Shown here piece by piece: positions 36,062 to 44,559 of a stretch of 44,676 nucleotides of DNA. The position numbers and the translations under genes are program-made. Location of the stretch: NCBI GenBank assembly GCA_023388335.1, contig JAEWGL010000266.1, positions 1-44,676 on the forward strand, written 5' to 3'. The stretch is from Pseudomonadota bacterium. Lineage in GTDB: Bacteria; Pseudomonadota; Gammaproteobacteria; Pseudomonadales; Pseudomonadaceae. A model generated the notes under the pieces. The model worked only from the letters and a program-made list of their open reading frames with translations, was not told the origin of the DNA and searched no databases. Position 1 is the stretch's first letter. Each line of letters starts with the position of its first letter.

Positions 36062-36865
36062 ATGGACAAGGTATTGAGCTTTCATCAAGGGGAACTGCCG
36101 CTGCTGGTCAGCATGCCTCACGCCGGCTTGAAGCTGACCCCGGCGGTCGCAGACGGGCTGGTGGCGCCGGCCCGCAGCCTGCCGGACACCGACTGGCACA
36201 TTCCGCGTCTGTATGACTTCGCGCGTGAGCTGGGCGCCAGTGTCGTGGCGGCGCAGTACTCGCGTTTCGTCATCGACCTGAACCGCCCCGACGATGACAA
36301 GCCCCTGTACCCCGGTGCGACCACCGGTTTGTACCCGGCCACGCTGTTCGATGGCGAGCCGCTGTTCGAGACCGGGCGCGAGCCGAGTGCCGAAGAGCGC
36401 TCGACCTACCTGGAGCAGATCTGGCGGCCTTACCATGAGACGCTCCAGCGCGAGCTGACCCGCCTGCGCGACACGTTCGGCTACGCGCTGCTGTGGGACG
36501 CACACTCGATCCGCTCTCAGGTACCGCACCTGTTCGATGGCAGGCTGCCAGACTTCAACCTCGGTACCTTCAATGGCGCCAGTTGCGACCCTGCCCTGGC
36601 CGAGCGCCTGCAGGGCATCTGTGCCGAAGCCGAGGGTTACAGCCATGTGCTCAATGGCCGCTTCAAGGGCGGGCACATCACCCGGCACTACGGCGATCCG
36701 GCGAACCATGTCCATGCGGTGCAACTGGAGCTGGCGCAGAGCACCTATATGGATGAAATGGCACCCTTCGCTTATCGCGAGGACCTGGCCCCGCCAACCC
36801 AGGCAGTACTGCGCCAGTTGCTGCAAGCTGTGCTGGCCTGGGGTAGGGAGCGGTATCAGGTGTAA
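36062..36865 (+). CDS. hutG: N-formylglutamate deformylase HutG
   Basis: 267 residues from ATG 36062 with GAGAGG just before it; this start gives the family length and avoids the weak TTG at 36050. Motifs: LLVSMPHAGLKL, RFVIDLNRPDDDK, YALLWDAHSIRS, and RFKGGHITRHYGDP. It cleaves N-formyl-glutamate to glutamate and formate, the last step of the pathway. It is coupled to hutI. Confidence 0.95.
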   Translation: MDKVLSFHQGELPLLVSMPHAGLKLTPAVADGLVAPARSLPDTDWHIPRLYDFARELGASVVAAQYSRFVIDLNRPDDDKPLYPGATTGLYPATLFDGEPLFETGREPSAEERSTYLEQIWRPYHETLQRELTRLRDTFGYALLWDAHSIRSQVPHLFDGRLPDFNLGTFNGASCDPALAERLQGICAEAEGYSHVLNGRFKGGHITRHYGDPANHVHAVQLELAQSTYMDEMAPFAYREDLAPPTQAVLRQLLQAVLAWGRERYQV

Positions 36866-36887
36866 GCCGGAAACTGCCAGGATGCAG

Positions 36888-36932
36888 GCCCTGTCGAACG
36901 CGGGTAGAACACCCATCAGCGCTCGACAGGGC
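36888..36932. terminator. Hairpin between convergent hutG and the NEL gene
   Basis: GCCCTGTCGA (36888-36897) pairs with TCGACAGGGC (36923-36932); after one mismatch CGC/GCG extends the stem. It sits 22 bases after hutG and 11 bases after the stop of the convergent gene, so it may serve both. No T-tract. Confidence 0.55.
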
Positions 36933-36943
36933 ATGTGCAAGAC

Positions 36944-38644
36944 TCACCCGTGGTCAAGCCCTTCCTGAATGGTCAACTCGCGGATCAGTACCTGCTGCTC
37001 GTTCTCGTATTGACGTTGCAGGGCAGTGTATTGCTCGGCCAGCGCTTCGATCGACTGCCCCGGGAATCGATCGGGCACTGCCAGCACGCGCTCCTGATAG
37101 GCCTGTTCAAGCGCAGTGAAACGCTCGGCATGGGCTTGGCGCAAGTAGTCGACCCAGAAATCGCGCTGGGCCGCATAACGCATGAAGGGTTCGCCGTTTT
37201 CCCCTTGTTGTACCCGTGCCAGAGCGGCGTCCAGCTCCCCCGGCCGGATGCTGGCCACCGCTCGGTACAGCATATTGCTTGGCGGCAGGGGCAGGTCCAA
37301 CTCCTCTGCCCAGCGCAGACGGTAGGCCAGGCGCACCTCCGCTTCGTCGCGGGTCCCGGCCTGTTCGCGAGCGATGTCGTCGAGCTCCTGCAAACGATAT
37401 AGGCGGCGAGTCAGTCGATAAAGCGTCTGTCCACGCAACGTTTCTGGCACGTCCTTGAGGGACTGCTCGGTGAAAATCCGGATTTCGATCTGGTTGAACA
37501 CCAGCCAGGCGCCGTCATGGCAAGTCTGGTCGCCGGTATCTGGGTGGACCAGCGCTTCCTGGGCCATGCCGTTGAACAGCAGGCGGTCCTGGGTATCGAG
37601 CGCCGCGACTTCCAGCACCCGCCAGACACGGCCAGCAAACTCGGCTCGGGTGCTTGCCGTCCGGTAAGGGGCCGTTTGCGTCAAACGCCCGACCAAGCCC
37701 AGTAGATCGCCGGCCTGCGTGTCGTCCTCAAGTTGTTGCCAGAGTGCCCGATGTGCTTCGTTTTCTTCTATGGAACCCAGCAACCATGCTTCTACATCAG
37801 GAATTTCCTCTGCAGGGTCAATGAGGGGACTGTGGATATGGCCGGATGAACTGGAATTGGATTCGGAACCTGTGTCGGAGTCATGGGATTGGTGCCACCG
37901 AATTGCGCGAATATCTTCAGGAACATGCATGTTGAAGGAGTAGGAGCGGTTTTGATTGGGGGCCTCGGAAACATGGGCGCGGTAAATCGTGTCATGGCTC
38001 AGTGGATTGTTGAGAAGGGAAATCTCTGTGTGCCCGTTATCATTACGTGGGTTGTACAGGATGTGATCCGGTAGTTCGGTGAGTTGGTTATTGTCCAGGT
38101 CCAAGAAGCTTAGAGGCAACAAGTCATCCAGCCAGTTGGGCCAGCTTTGCAGTCCAGTATTGCACAGGTACAGGTTACGCAGGTGTGGCGCCAAGCCTGA
38201 AACATCCGTGATTTCACCCAGGCGGTTGCCATGCAGGTCCAACGAACTGAGTGTGGGCATGCGGCCAAAGAACGTCATAGCCTGCTGGTCCACCAACAGC
38301 CCCTGGTCTTCCAGCGTCAAGCTTTCCAGCACCGGCAGTTCCAGCAGCACCGAGGGCAACGAGGTCATCGGTTGAACGTGCCCCCTGAAGCTCAGGTGGG
38401 TCAATCCCTCGAAGCCCTGCAGGAATCGATTGATTTGGCCCGGGGTGGTGGACACCCGAGTGAGGTGGATATTGCGCACCCGTGGGTAGAAGAACACCGG
38501 CAGCTGTGGAGGAAAGTCCACCAGTGCGATTCCTTCCAGGTGCAAAGGTGAAAAAGTACTGCCTGCGCTGTAGAGGCGCCAGAATGCAAGGATAGTTTCG
38601 CCGATTCGTGTTCGGGCCTGTACCCTTTCCTCGCTCAAGGGCAT
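36944..38644 (-). CDS. LRR and NEL-type E3 ubiquitin ligase part (3' part of a split gene)
   Basis: 566 residues if translation restarts at ATG 38644. The first 230 residues are leucine-rich repeats (LSSLDLHGNRLGEITDVSGL; LSFLDLDNNQLTELPDHIL). A polar serine-rich linker follows (DSDTGSESNSSSSGHIHSP), then a NEL domain of about 300 residues with the catalytic cysteine C375 in GDQTCHDGAWLVFNQ (C-x-D motif of IpaH/SspH-type ligases). NEL ligases move ubiquitin to host proteins after injection or release. It is in the same frame as the upstream 1303-residue frame and separated from it only by a TAG codon (38660-38662) and five codons. No ribosome site precedes ATG 38644, so independent translation is doubtful. 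Confidence 0.85.
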   Translation of the reverse strand: MPLSEERVQARTRIGETILAFWRLYSAGSTFSPLHLEGIALVDFPPQLPVFFYPRVRNIHLTRVSTTPGQINRFLQGFEGLTHLSFRGHVQPMTSLPSVLLELPVLESLTLEDQGLLVDQQAMTFFGRMPTLSSLDLHGNRLGEITDVSGLAPHLRNLYLCNTGLQSWPNWLDDLLPLSFLDLDNNQLTELPDHILYNPRNDNGHTEISLLNNPLSHDTIYRAHVSEAPNQNRSYSFNMHVPEDIRAIRWHQSHDSDTGSESNSSSSGHIHSPLIDPAEEIPDVEAWLLGSIEENEAHRALWQQLEDDTQAGDLLGLVGRLTQTAPYRTASTRAEFAGRVWRVLEVAALDTQDRLLFNGMAQEALVHPDTGDQTCHDGAWLVFNQIEIRIFTEQSLKDVPETLRGQTLYRLTRRLYRLQELDDIAREQAGTRDEAEVRLAYRLRWAEELDLPLPPSNMLYRAVASIRPGELDAALARVQQGENGEPFMRYAAQRDFWVDYLRQAHAERFTALEQAYQERVLAVPDRFPGQSIEALAEQYTALQRQYENEQQVLIRELTIQEGLDHG

Positions 38645-38659
38645 CGTCGAGCTGGAGGC

Positions 38660-41600
38660 CTATGCCCAGTTGTCGATAGCGTCACGCAACAGGGCCCGCT
38701 CGCGCACGTACTTATCCAGTCTGGCCTGAACGGGAGGAGGCAGGTCGACGTTTAAGCTGAATCGGCGGCCTGGCAGGTCATTGTTCAGGCGTAGTCTCAT
38801 GAGGGTGTCGGGGAAGAGAGCGTTGCCCTGCAGGGAAATTTCCGTGTGATGCCCGCCCCCAGCCTCGGTTGTCCAAAGGTATTCCGGCACTACGGTTAAA
38901 TGGTTATCGCGCAGCGAAAGCTCGTCGAGCAAATCGAGCGTGCGGCTATCCAGCCATGAGGGCCAATGATCCATGCCAGTGCGATCCAGCCCCAGGTAAC
39001 GCAAACGCAGGCCGCTCAGGTCCGCGCTGGGCAGGTAGATGAACCTATTGCCGCTTAGGTCAAGCCGTTCGAGGTGTGCCAGCCTTCGGAGGGGGGCGGT
39101 ATTGACGGATATCAGCAGGATGTCCTGGTTGATCAACCGTAGTTCCCTGAGTTCGGGCAGGTAGTGGGCAACCAGACCAAGCAGGGTCGAGGACAACGGT
39201 TGCAGGCCGCCAGTGGATTGGGGGCAGCTGATTTCCAAGGAGCGGATCCGCGAAAAGCGGCTCAGGAATGCATCAAACGCCGGAATGTCAGTGTAAGTGA
39301 ACGGCGCGGGCATGAGCGGGGTTTCGACCAGCTGTAACTGATCGACGCGCTGGAAGAAAAATTCGGGCAAGCGCTCGGGGAAGTCGACCAGGTACACCTG
39401 TTGCAACCGCAGCGGGGCCGAGCCGCGACCTATTTCGGGCAGGTGAGTGGCAGTCCAGTGCTGCCAGATCGCATCGTGGATACGCTCCCGGCTGGCCATC
39501 CGGGCGTTCAGTCCGGGCAGGGCTGCCGAAGCATCACCCCAGGCACTCATGTCCGTCTCCAGCGCTTGTCGCTCGGCAAGCAGCTGGAGCAGGCGGCCAT
39601 GGATGCGCTCGCGGCTCAGGCCCGCGTCCTCCAGCGCTGTCAGGATGGCCCCGGCAGAACTTCGCGCCTCGTCTTGCAGGTCGAGCCAGCGGATCAAGTC
39701 CAGCAAGGTGTCTCGGGTAATGTAACCGCCCATTGCCCCGCGACCACTCAAGGGATAGCCCGCGCGTCCGTCGGCGAGCCGCATGGGGGACCTGTGGCCC
39801 GGCCTGACCGGCTGCATCCGCAGTACCTGCCTGAGTGTTCGCCGCGGTAACGCCGCGCTTTGCTGCACTGCCCGTTTCAACCCAGGCCCGTCCCATACGC
39901 CGGGGAAGCCCAGCGCCAAACGTGGTGCGTCAGGCAATGCATGCAGTACCGATGCATAGAGCGTGTCACGCCCGTGCAGCGCGTGACCCTCGGCGTCATA
40001 GGCCTCGTAGCCGTCAGCGACTTTGCTCAGGACCTTGCGTATTACTGCATTCTCGGCCCCGACGCTGTCTATCAGCGGACCATGGAACGTGCCTATCCGG
40101 ACTTCCAGGCGAACGTCGGGCGACCAGCCAGGCAGGTGTTCCAGGGTGTGCAGGATCAGCCTGTCGGTATCCGGGTTGATCACCGACTCCAAATACAGGC
40201 CTTCGTAGGCGCGCGCCAGGCGAACCTGCTGCTGGTATGCACGGATTTCCTCGGCCATGTGCGCAGGCACCTTGCCGCTCGCCAGTTGCTCCAGGTCGGC
40301 GGGGCTGGCGCTGCGCACCAACTCTTCGGCGATGGGGGTGGGCAGCGCAGGGTAGACCCGTTCGATCATCGCGACGCCCGGCAGTTGGCTCACGGACAGT
40401 GCCCTGTAGCGCGAATCGTAAACCCCTGCCCGAGTTCGCAGATCACTGTCCGGCAACGAGCGCCCGATCTCCTGATCCAGCTTGAAACGCCGCATCGTAT
40501 CCTCCAGCAGCGCCGGAGGGCGCAGGTTTTCGCTGAGTACCCGGCGCAAGACGGCTTCATGGGTATCGCTGACTCGCAGGATGCGCTGCGCGGTCTCATC
40601 GGAAAACGCCAAGGTGGAAGATCCCAGGCGACGGAACAAGGTCAGGCCTTCCCACTCCAGCGGCCGATCCAGCTCGTGCTGCCAGGCACCGGCACCGTTG
40701 TGGCGCAAGGGCGGTTCATAGGACAGCACCTTGGTTGGGTGTTCGAGGTGGTACTGACTGCCGGCAAGGTCGGGCTTTACCGAATATACCTTGTCTTCCA
40801 GCGCCAGCCAGGTCTTGCCCTGGTAGTGATAGAGTCCGAATTCGTCGGGCTCTATACCGCTTGGCAGCAGGACATCGTGGGCAAAGGGCGCCAGGTCGGG
40901 TTTCCACAGGCGCGTTTGGCCGTCAGGCAAGGTCACCGGTTTGAGCTCTTCGATGAACGATGGGGTCTCGACCGCAATCCGTTCGTTCGCGGGTGTTTCG
41001 CCCGCGCCAGCCGCGGCCAGCGCTGCAATCAGTGCAGCATTCTCGATCACATCGATCAGGTAGCCCAGGGCCTGTTGCCGCTCGCCACGGCTCCAGCTCT
41101 CGATGCCTTCATAGGACTCATAACTCAGTTGAATGGCGGTCACGCCGAGCATGATCTGTCCCAGCACGGGGACGAAGAACGCGGCGATATTTAACGCCTG
41201 AAAAACTGTTCCCGCGAAGTACTGCACACGTTCATCGAAGGTTTTCTGGTCTTGGGCAGCGGTGGGTACCGCGTGAAACAGGGCATCGTCGCGCAGGACC
41301 CTGATTTTTTGCCGGATAATCTCTGACAGAAAGCTACCGCTAAAGGCGTGCTCGCGCAGGTGCAGTTTCGCAGTCGGGTCCAGCCGACGGTCATACCAAC
41401 CCATTTCCTCGATCCAGACCACGGGACGCAAGTGATCTTCCAGCTTGCCCAGCAGCAGGTTTGCCTGGCGGGCGGGAAGAAAGCGTTTGAAGAACGCCAG
41501 GTAGTCCGCCTGCAGCAGCCTTTCGCGCAAGGCCTTGGCAAATGCCAGGGTCGAGGGATATTCCTTGAGCGGACACACCGGGTCTTCGGGGATGTAGACG

Positions 41601-42571
41601 GCCACCGGTTCGATCTCGCTGGCACTGTCCCGGGTCTTGCCGATGACCACGATACCGGTCAGCTCCACTTCCCAGAGCCGCAGAAAACTGCACGTCACCG
41701 GCTTGTTATCGAGTTTCGCCGGTTTGTTGGTCGCGACGTCCAGTAATACACCATACAGCTTCTCGCTGATGGCCTTTTGCATATAAGCCAGGTGCACGTG
41801 CAGGCTGAACGCGGATTGTTCGGCCCGTTTCAATAGTCCGTGCCGATTATAAGTCGCCGCATCGGGGGCCTCGTCCGGGGCAGACGGCGGATTGAACACG
41901 GCATCGATTTGCGCCTGGTACTTTGCGCCCAAGTCCAGTTCTCGGCACAAGGCAGCGAACTGTTCAGGGGCAATCGCCATTGTTTCGCGACTCAGGGCTA
42001 CTCCGTTGATGGGGTAGTGATCATAGATCGCCGCTTTATGTCGGGCATCCTCGTCCATGCCGCCAATCTGTGCTTCGGCAGCTTCGAAGTTCTGCAGTGC
42101 CGCGGCCAGCAGTGTCTGGGTAGCATTCTTCAGTGCCTTTTGCCTTTCGACCAGTGGATCGCGGGACGCGGCGGCGAACGACTGGTCGGCCTGGGCTCGT
42201 CGGGCATGGAATAGGTAGGTGTTGCGTACATCGATGTCCAGGCCGAAGCGCGCCTTGAGCGCGGCGGTCAGCAGCGGCTCGGCAAAGGCTTCATGATCCG
42301 GCAGGGGGGCCATCGCCTCGCGCACGGCCTGCTCATGAAGCCGTTGCCTGGCATGAGTCTCTTGTACCTGCCGTATAACGTCGGGCATCGACAGGTAAGA
42401 GTGCTCGATCAAGGGGGACGTTGATCCGAGGGTGCTGCGCAAGTTGTTCAGTGTTTGTGGCGAGGCGTTGAGCAACCACGCGGGAACTTTATTCTTTATG
42501 GTGTGGAAGTGCGTATTTACTGCCGTAGGCTTATTACCCGTGTGGGTGGAAACATCAACGAGGTCTGACAT
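38660..42571 (-). CDS. Dermonecrotic-toxin-like (DUF6543) and LRR protein, 5' part of a split gene
   Basis: 1303 residues from ATG 42571. The first 430 residues match the DUF6543/dermonecrotic-toxin-like domain seen in large Pseudomonas NEL proteins. A hydrophobic stretch lies near 457-525 (LNIAAFFVPVLGQIMLGVTA; NAALIAALAAAGAG) and could enter a membrane. A long region with YEPPLRHNGAGAW follows, then leucine-rich repeats from about 1090 (LERLDLSGNRFIYLPSADLS; LDELSLRDNHLTVVPEYL). It ends abruptly at DAIDNWA-TAG. There is no Sec signal, and no secretion-system gene or hrp box is near. The TAG is followed in frame by the NEL-containing part, so the ancestral protein was probably about 1875 residues. 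Confidence 0.8.
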   Translation of the reverse strand: MSDLVDVSTHTGNKPTAVNTHFHTIKNKVPAWLLNASPQTLNNLRSTLGSTSPLIEHSYLSMPDVIRQVQETHARQRLHEQAVREAMAPLPDHEAFAEPLLTAALKARFGLDIDVRNTYLFHARRAQADQSFAAASRDPLVERQKALKNATQTLLAAALQNFEAAEAQIGGMDEDARHKAAIYDHYPINGVALSRETMAIAPEQFAALCRELDLGAKYQAQIDAVFNPPSAPDEAPDAATYNRHGLLKRAEQSAFSLHVHLAYMQKAISEKLYGVLLDVATNKPAKLDNKPVTCSFLRLWEVELTGIVVIGKTRDSASEIEPVAVYIPEDPVCPLKEYPSTLAFAKALRERLLQADYLAFFKRFLPARQANLLLGKLEDHLRPVVWIEEMGWYDRRLDPTAKLHLREHAFSGSFLSEIIRQKIRVLRDDALFHAVPTAAQDQKTFDERVQYFAGTVFQALNIAAFFVPVLGQIMLGVTAIQLSYESYEGIESWSRGERQQALGYLIDVIENAALIAALAAAGAGETPANERIAVETPSFIEELKPVTLPDGQTRLWKPDLAPFAHDVLLPSGIEPDEFGLYHYQGKTWLALEDKVYSVKPDLAGSQYHLEHPTKVLSYEPPLRHNGAGAWQHELDRPLEWEGLTLFRRLGSSTLAFSDETAQRILRVSDTHEAVLRRVLSENLRPPALLEDTMRRFKLDQEIGRSLPDSDLRTRAGVYDSRYRALSVSQLPGVAMIERVYPALPTPIAEELVRSASPADLEQLASGKVPAHMAEEIRAYQQQVRLARAYEGLYLESVINPDTDRLILHTLEHLPGWSPDVRLEVRIGTFHGPLIDSVGAENAVIRKVLSKVADGYEAYDAEGHALHGRDTLYASVLHALPDAPRLALGFPGVWDGPGLKRAVQQSAALPRRTLRQVLRMQPVRPGHRSPMRLADGRAGYPLSGRGAMGGYITRDTLLDLIRWLDLQDEARSSAGAILTALEDAGLSRERIHGRLLQLLAERQALETDMSAWGDASAALPGLNARMASRERIHDAIWQHWTATHLPEIGRGSAPLRLQQVYLVDFPERLPEFFFQRVDQLQLVETPLMPAPFTYTDIPAFDAFLSRFSRIRSLEISCPQSTGGLQPLSSTLLGLVAHYLPELRELRLINQDILLISVNTAPLRRLAHLERLDLSGNRFIYLPSADLSGLRLRYLGLDRTGMDHWPSWLDSRTLDLLDELSLRDNHLTVVPEYLWTTEAGGGHHTEISLQGNALFPDTLMRLRLNNDLPGRRFSLNVDLPPPVQARLDKYVRERALLRDAIDNWA

Positions 42572-42892
42572 GCTGGAACCTGCGTTTACAATAGAGGGGC
42601 GCCTTGATGGTAGGGCGCCGGCCCGCTATTAAAAAAATCAAATTTCCTATCATGCCGCTCAGTAAATGGACCGTAATTAGAATGGATAAAATAAATAACT
42701 AATGCCTCTTGCCCTGACCCGGGCAAAGGTATTTGGGAAGAGCCATACCCGGCATCCATGGGGCAGGCAGATGCCAACCTCGGAGGGGCTGGGCAACCTT
42801 GAGGCCCTCAAGCGCAACACAGGGGCATGCTCTGAGCGCGATTCAGGTTTATGATGCCAAACGGCAGAATAAATCCCCACACGGAGTGCGCA
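42572..42892. other. Intergenic space between the NEL gene and pip (321 bp)
   Basis: The part 42625-42705 is strikingly AT-rich for this genome (TTAAAAAAATCAAATTTCC; GATAAAATAAATAACTAA) and probably holds the promoter of the large minus-strand gene. I could not choose a convincing -35/-10 pair. The rest shows no supported gene. Confidence 0.5.
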
Positions 42893-43864
42893 ATGCAGAC
42901 CTTGTACCCGCAGATCAAACCCTACGCCCGGCACGATCTGGCCGTGGAAGCGCCGCATGTGTTGTATGTCGACGAGAGCGGCTCGCCCGAGGGTCTGCCG
43001 GTGGTGTTCATCCACGGCGGCCCGGGCGCCGGTTGCGATGCGCAGAGCCGCTGCTACTTCGACCCGAACATCTACCGCATCATCACCTTCGACCAGCGCG
43101 GCTGCGGGCGCTCCACCCCCCATGCCAGCCTGGAGAACAACACCACCTGGCACCTGATCGAAGACCTGGAGCGCATCCGCGAGCACCTGGGCGTGGACAA
43201 GTGGCTGCTGTTCGGTGGCTCGTGGGGCTCGACCCTGGCCCTGGCCTATGCCCAATCCCATCCTGAGCGGGTGCATGGCCTGATCCTGCGCGGTATCTTC
43301 CTGTGCCGCCCGCAAGAGATCGAGTGGTTCTACCAGGGCGGTGCCAGCCGCCTGTTCCCGGACTACTGGCAGGACTACATTGCGCCGATCCCGCCGGAAG
43401 AACGCGGCGACATGCTCAAGGCCTTCCACAAGCGCCTGACCGGCAACGACCAGATCGCCCAGATGCACGCGGCCAAGGCCTGGTCGACCTGGGAAGGGCG
43501 GACCGCAACCCTGCGCCCCAACCCGCTGGTGGTCGACCGCTTCTCCGAACCGCAGCGGGCGTTGTCGATCGCCCGCATCGAATGCCACTATTTCATGAAC
43601 AACGCGTTCCTCGAGCCGGACCAGTTGATCCGCGACATGCCCAAGATCGCCCACCTGCCGGCGGTCATCGTGCACGGCCGCTATGATGTGATCTGCCCGC
43701 TGGACAACGCCTGGGAACTGCACCAGGCCTGGCCGAACAGCGAGCTCAAGGTGATCCGCGACGCCGGCCACGCCGCGTCCGAGCCGGGGATCACCGACGC
43801 CCTGGTACGCGCCGCCGAGCAAATGGCCCGGCGCCTGCTTGACCTGCCTCTGGAAGAAGCATGA
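42893..43864 (+). CDS. pip: Proline iminopeptidase
   Basis: 323 residues from ATG 42893, with CGGAG 8 bases upstream (an earlier in-frame ATG at 42851 lacks this). Alpha/beta-hydrolase family S33: oxyanion segment VVFIHGGPGAGCD, DQRGCGRS, nucleophile in FGGSWGSTLAL, the acid in GRYDVICP and the histidine in IRDAGHAASEPG. It removes N-terminal proline from peptides in the cytoplasm. The stop overlaps dtd by 4 bases. Confidence 0.95.
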   Translation: MQTLYPQIKPYARHDLAVEAPHVLYVDESGSPEGLPVVFIHGGPGAGCDAQSRCYFDPNIYRIITFDQRGCGRSTPHASLENNTTWHLIEDLERIREHLGVDKWLLFGGSWGSTLALAYAQSHPERVHGLILRGIFLCRPQEIEWFYQGGASRLFPDYWQDYIAPIPPEERGDMLKAFHKRLTGNDQIAQMHAAKAWSTWEGRTATLRPNPLVVDRFSEPQRALSIARIECHYFMNNAFLEPDQLIRDMPKIAHLPAVIVHGRYDVICPLDNAWELHQAWPNSELKVIRDAGHAASEPGITDALVRAAEQMARRLLDLPLEEA

Positions 43865-44298
43865 AGGGGCTGTTGCAACGGGTGCGCGGCGCCCGGGTCG
43901 AGGTGGCCGGGGAGGTCGTCGGCGCCGTCGACCAAGGCCTGCTGGTGCTGGTGGCGGTCGAACCGGGCGACACCCGCGAGCAGGCCGACAAGCTGCTGCA
44001 CAAACTGCTGAACTACCGGGTGTTCAGTGACGCCGAAGGCAAGATGAACCTGTCGCTCAAGGACATCGGCGGCGGCCTGCTGCTGGTATCCCAGTTCACC
44101 TTGGCAGCCGACACCCGCAGTGGCATGCGCCCGGGCTTCTCGACGGCCGCGCCGCCGGCGCTGGGCGCCGAGCTGTTCGAGTACTTGCTGGCCCAGGCCA
44201 AGGTGGCGCACGCGCCGGTGGCCAGCGGTCGCTTCGGCGCGGACATGCAAGTGCACCTGGTCAATGATGGCCCTGTAACATTTATGTTACAGATATGA
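43861..44298 (+). CDS. dtd: D-aminoacyl-tRNA deacylase
   Basis: 145 residues from ATG 43861 (ATGA overlap with pip). Family motifs: LLQRVRGARVEV, the SQFTL motif (LLLVSQFTLAAD) and the cross-subunit NDGPVTFML. It hydrolyses D-amino acids, and glycine misacylated on alanine tRNA, from tRNA. The final codons contain the inverted repeat GTAACA-TTTA-TGTTAC (44275-44290). Confidence 0.95.
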   Translation: MKGLLQRVRGARVEVAGEVVGAVDQGLLVLVAVEPGDTREQADKLLHKLLNYRVFSDAEGKMNLSLKDIGGGLLLVSQFTLAADTRSGMRPGFSTAAPPALGAELFEYLLAQAKVAHAPVASGRFGADMQVHLVNDGPVTFMLQI

Positions 44299-44304
44299 GA
44301 CTGA

Positions 44305-44337
44305 ATAACCCCTTGTGAGTCTGAAAAGCGGGGTTAT
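44305..44337 (+). terminator. Hairpin after dtd
   Basis: ATAACCCC (44305-44312) pairs with GGGGTTAT (44330-44337) over 17 bases, 6 bases after the dtd stop. No T-tract. The remaining 220 bases before opgG show no gene. Confidence 0.45.
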
Positions 44338-44559
44338 GTGCAACAAATAGTTATGCAGCCTGATGCGTTGTCCCGCGGCCTGCTGGATAATCGCGCGCTG
44401 CGTGGACCTGCGTTCGCGGGTTCGTTTCACCCTGACTTGAGCGCTGTCCGGAACCGATTGGGGAATCATTGCGCCCATTCGGGGTCCGAACAGTGCTCGC
44501 CAACCCGGCATTCGTCGCTGGCCGTTGGTTCTATGATCTGTTTTCGGCGAGGGTTGCTC

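Larger units (their letters stand above)
36944..42571 (-). pseudogene. Whole 1,876-codon toxin/LRR/NEL frame with one in-frame TAG
   Basis: 5628 bases, divisible by three; the only internal stop is TAG at 38662-38660. The second LRR block (VDFPPQLPVFFYPRVRNIHL) repeats the pattern of the first (VDFPERLPEFFFQRVDQLQL). The stop lies in the helical linker between them, so the domain order runs straight through it. A CAG-to-TAG change would give NWAQASSST. The NEL cysteine would be residue 1684. Alternatives are read-through of TAG or a sequencing error. Confidence 0.6.

Noticed and set aside
39860..41194. 444-codon open frame opposite the toxin-like gene
   Set aside because: Antisense shadow; arginine/glutamine/valine-rich composition without motifs.
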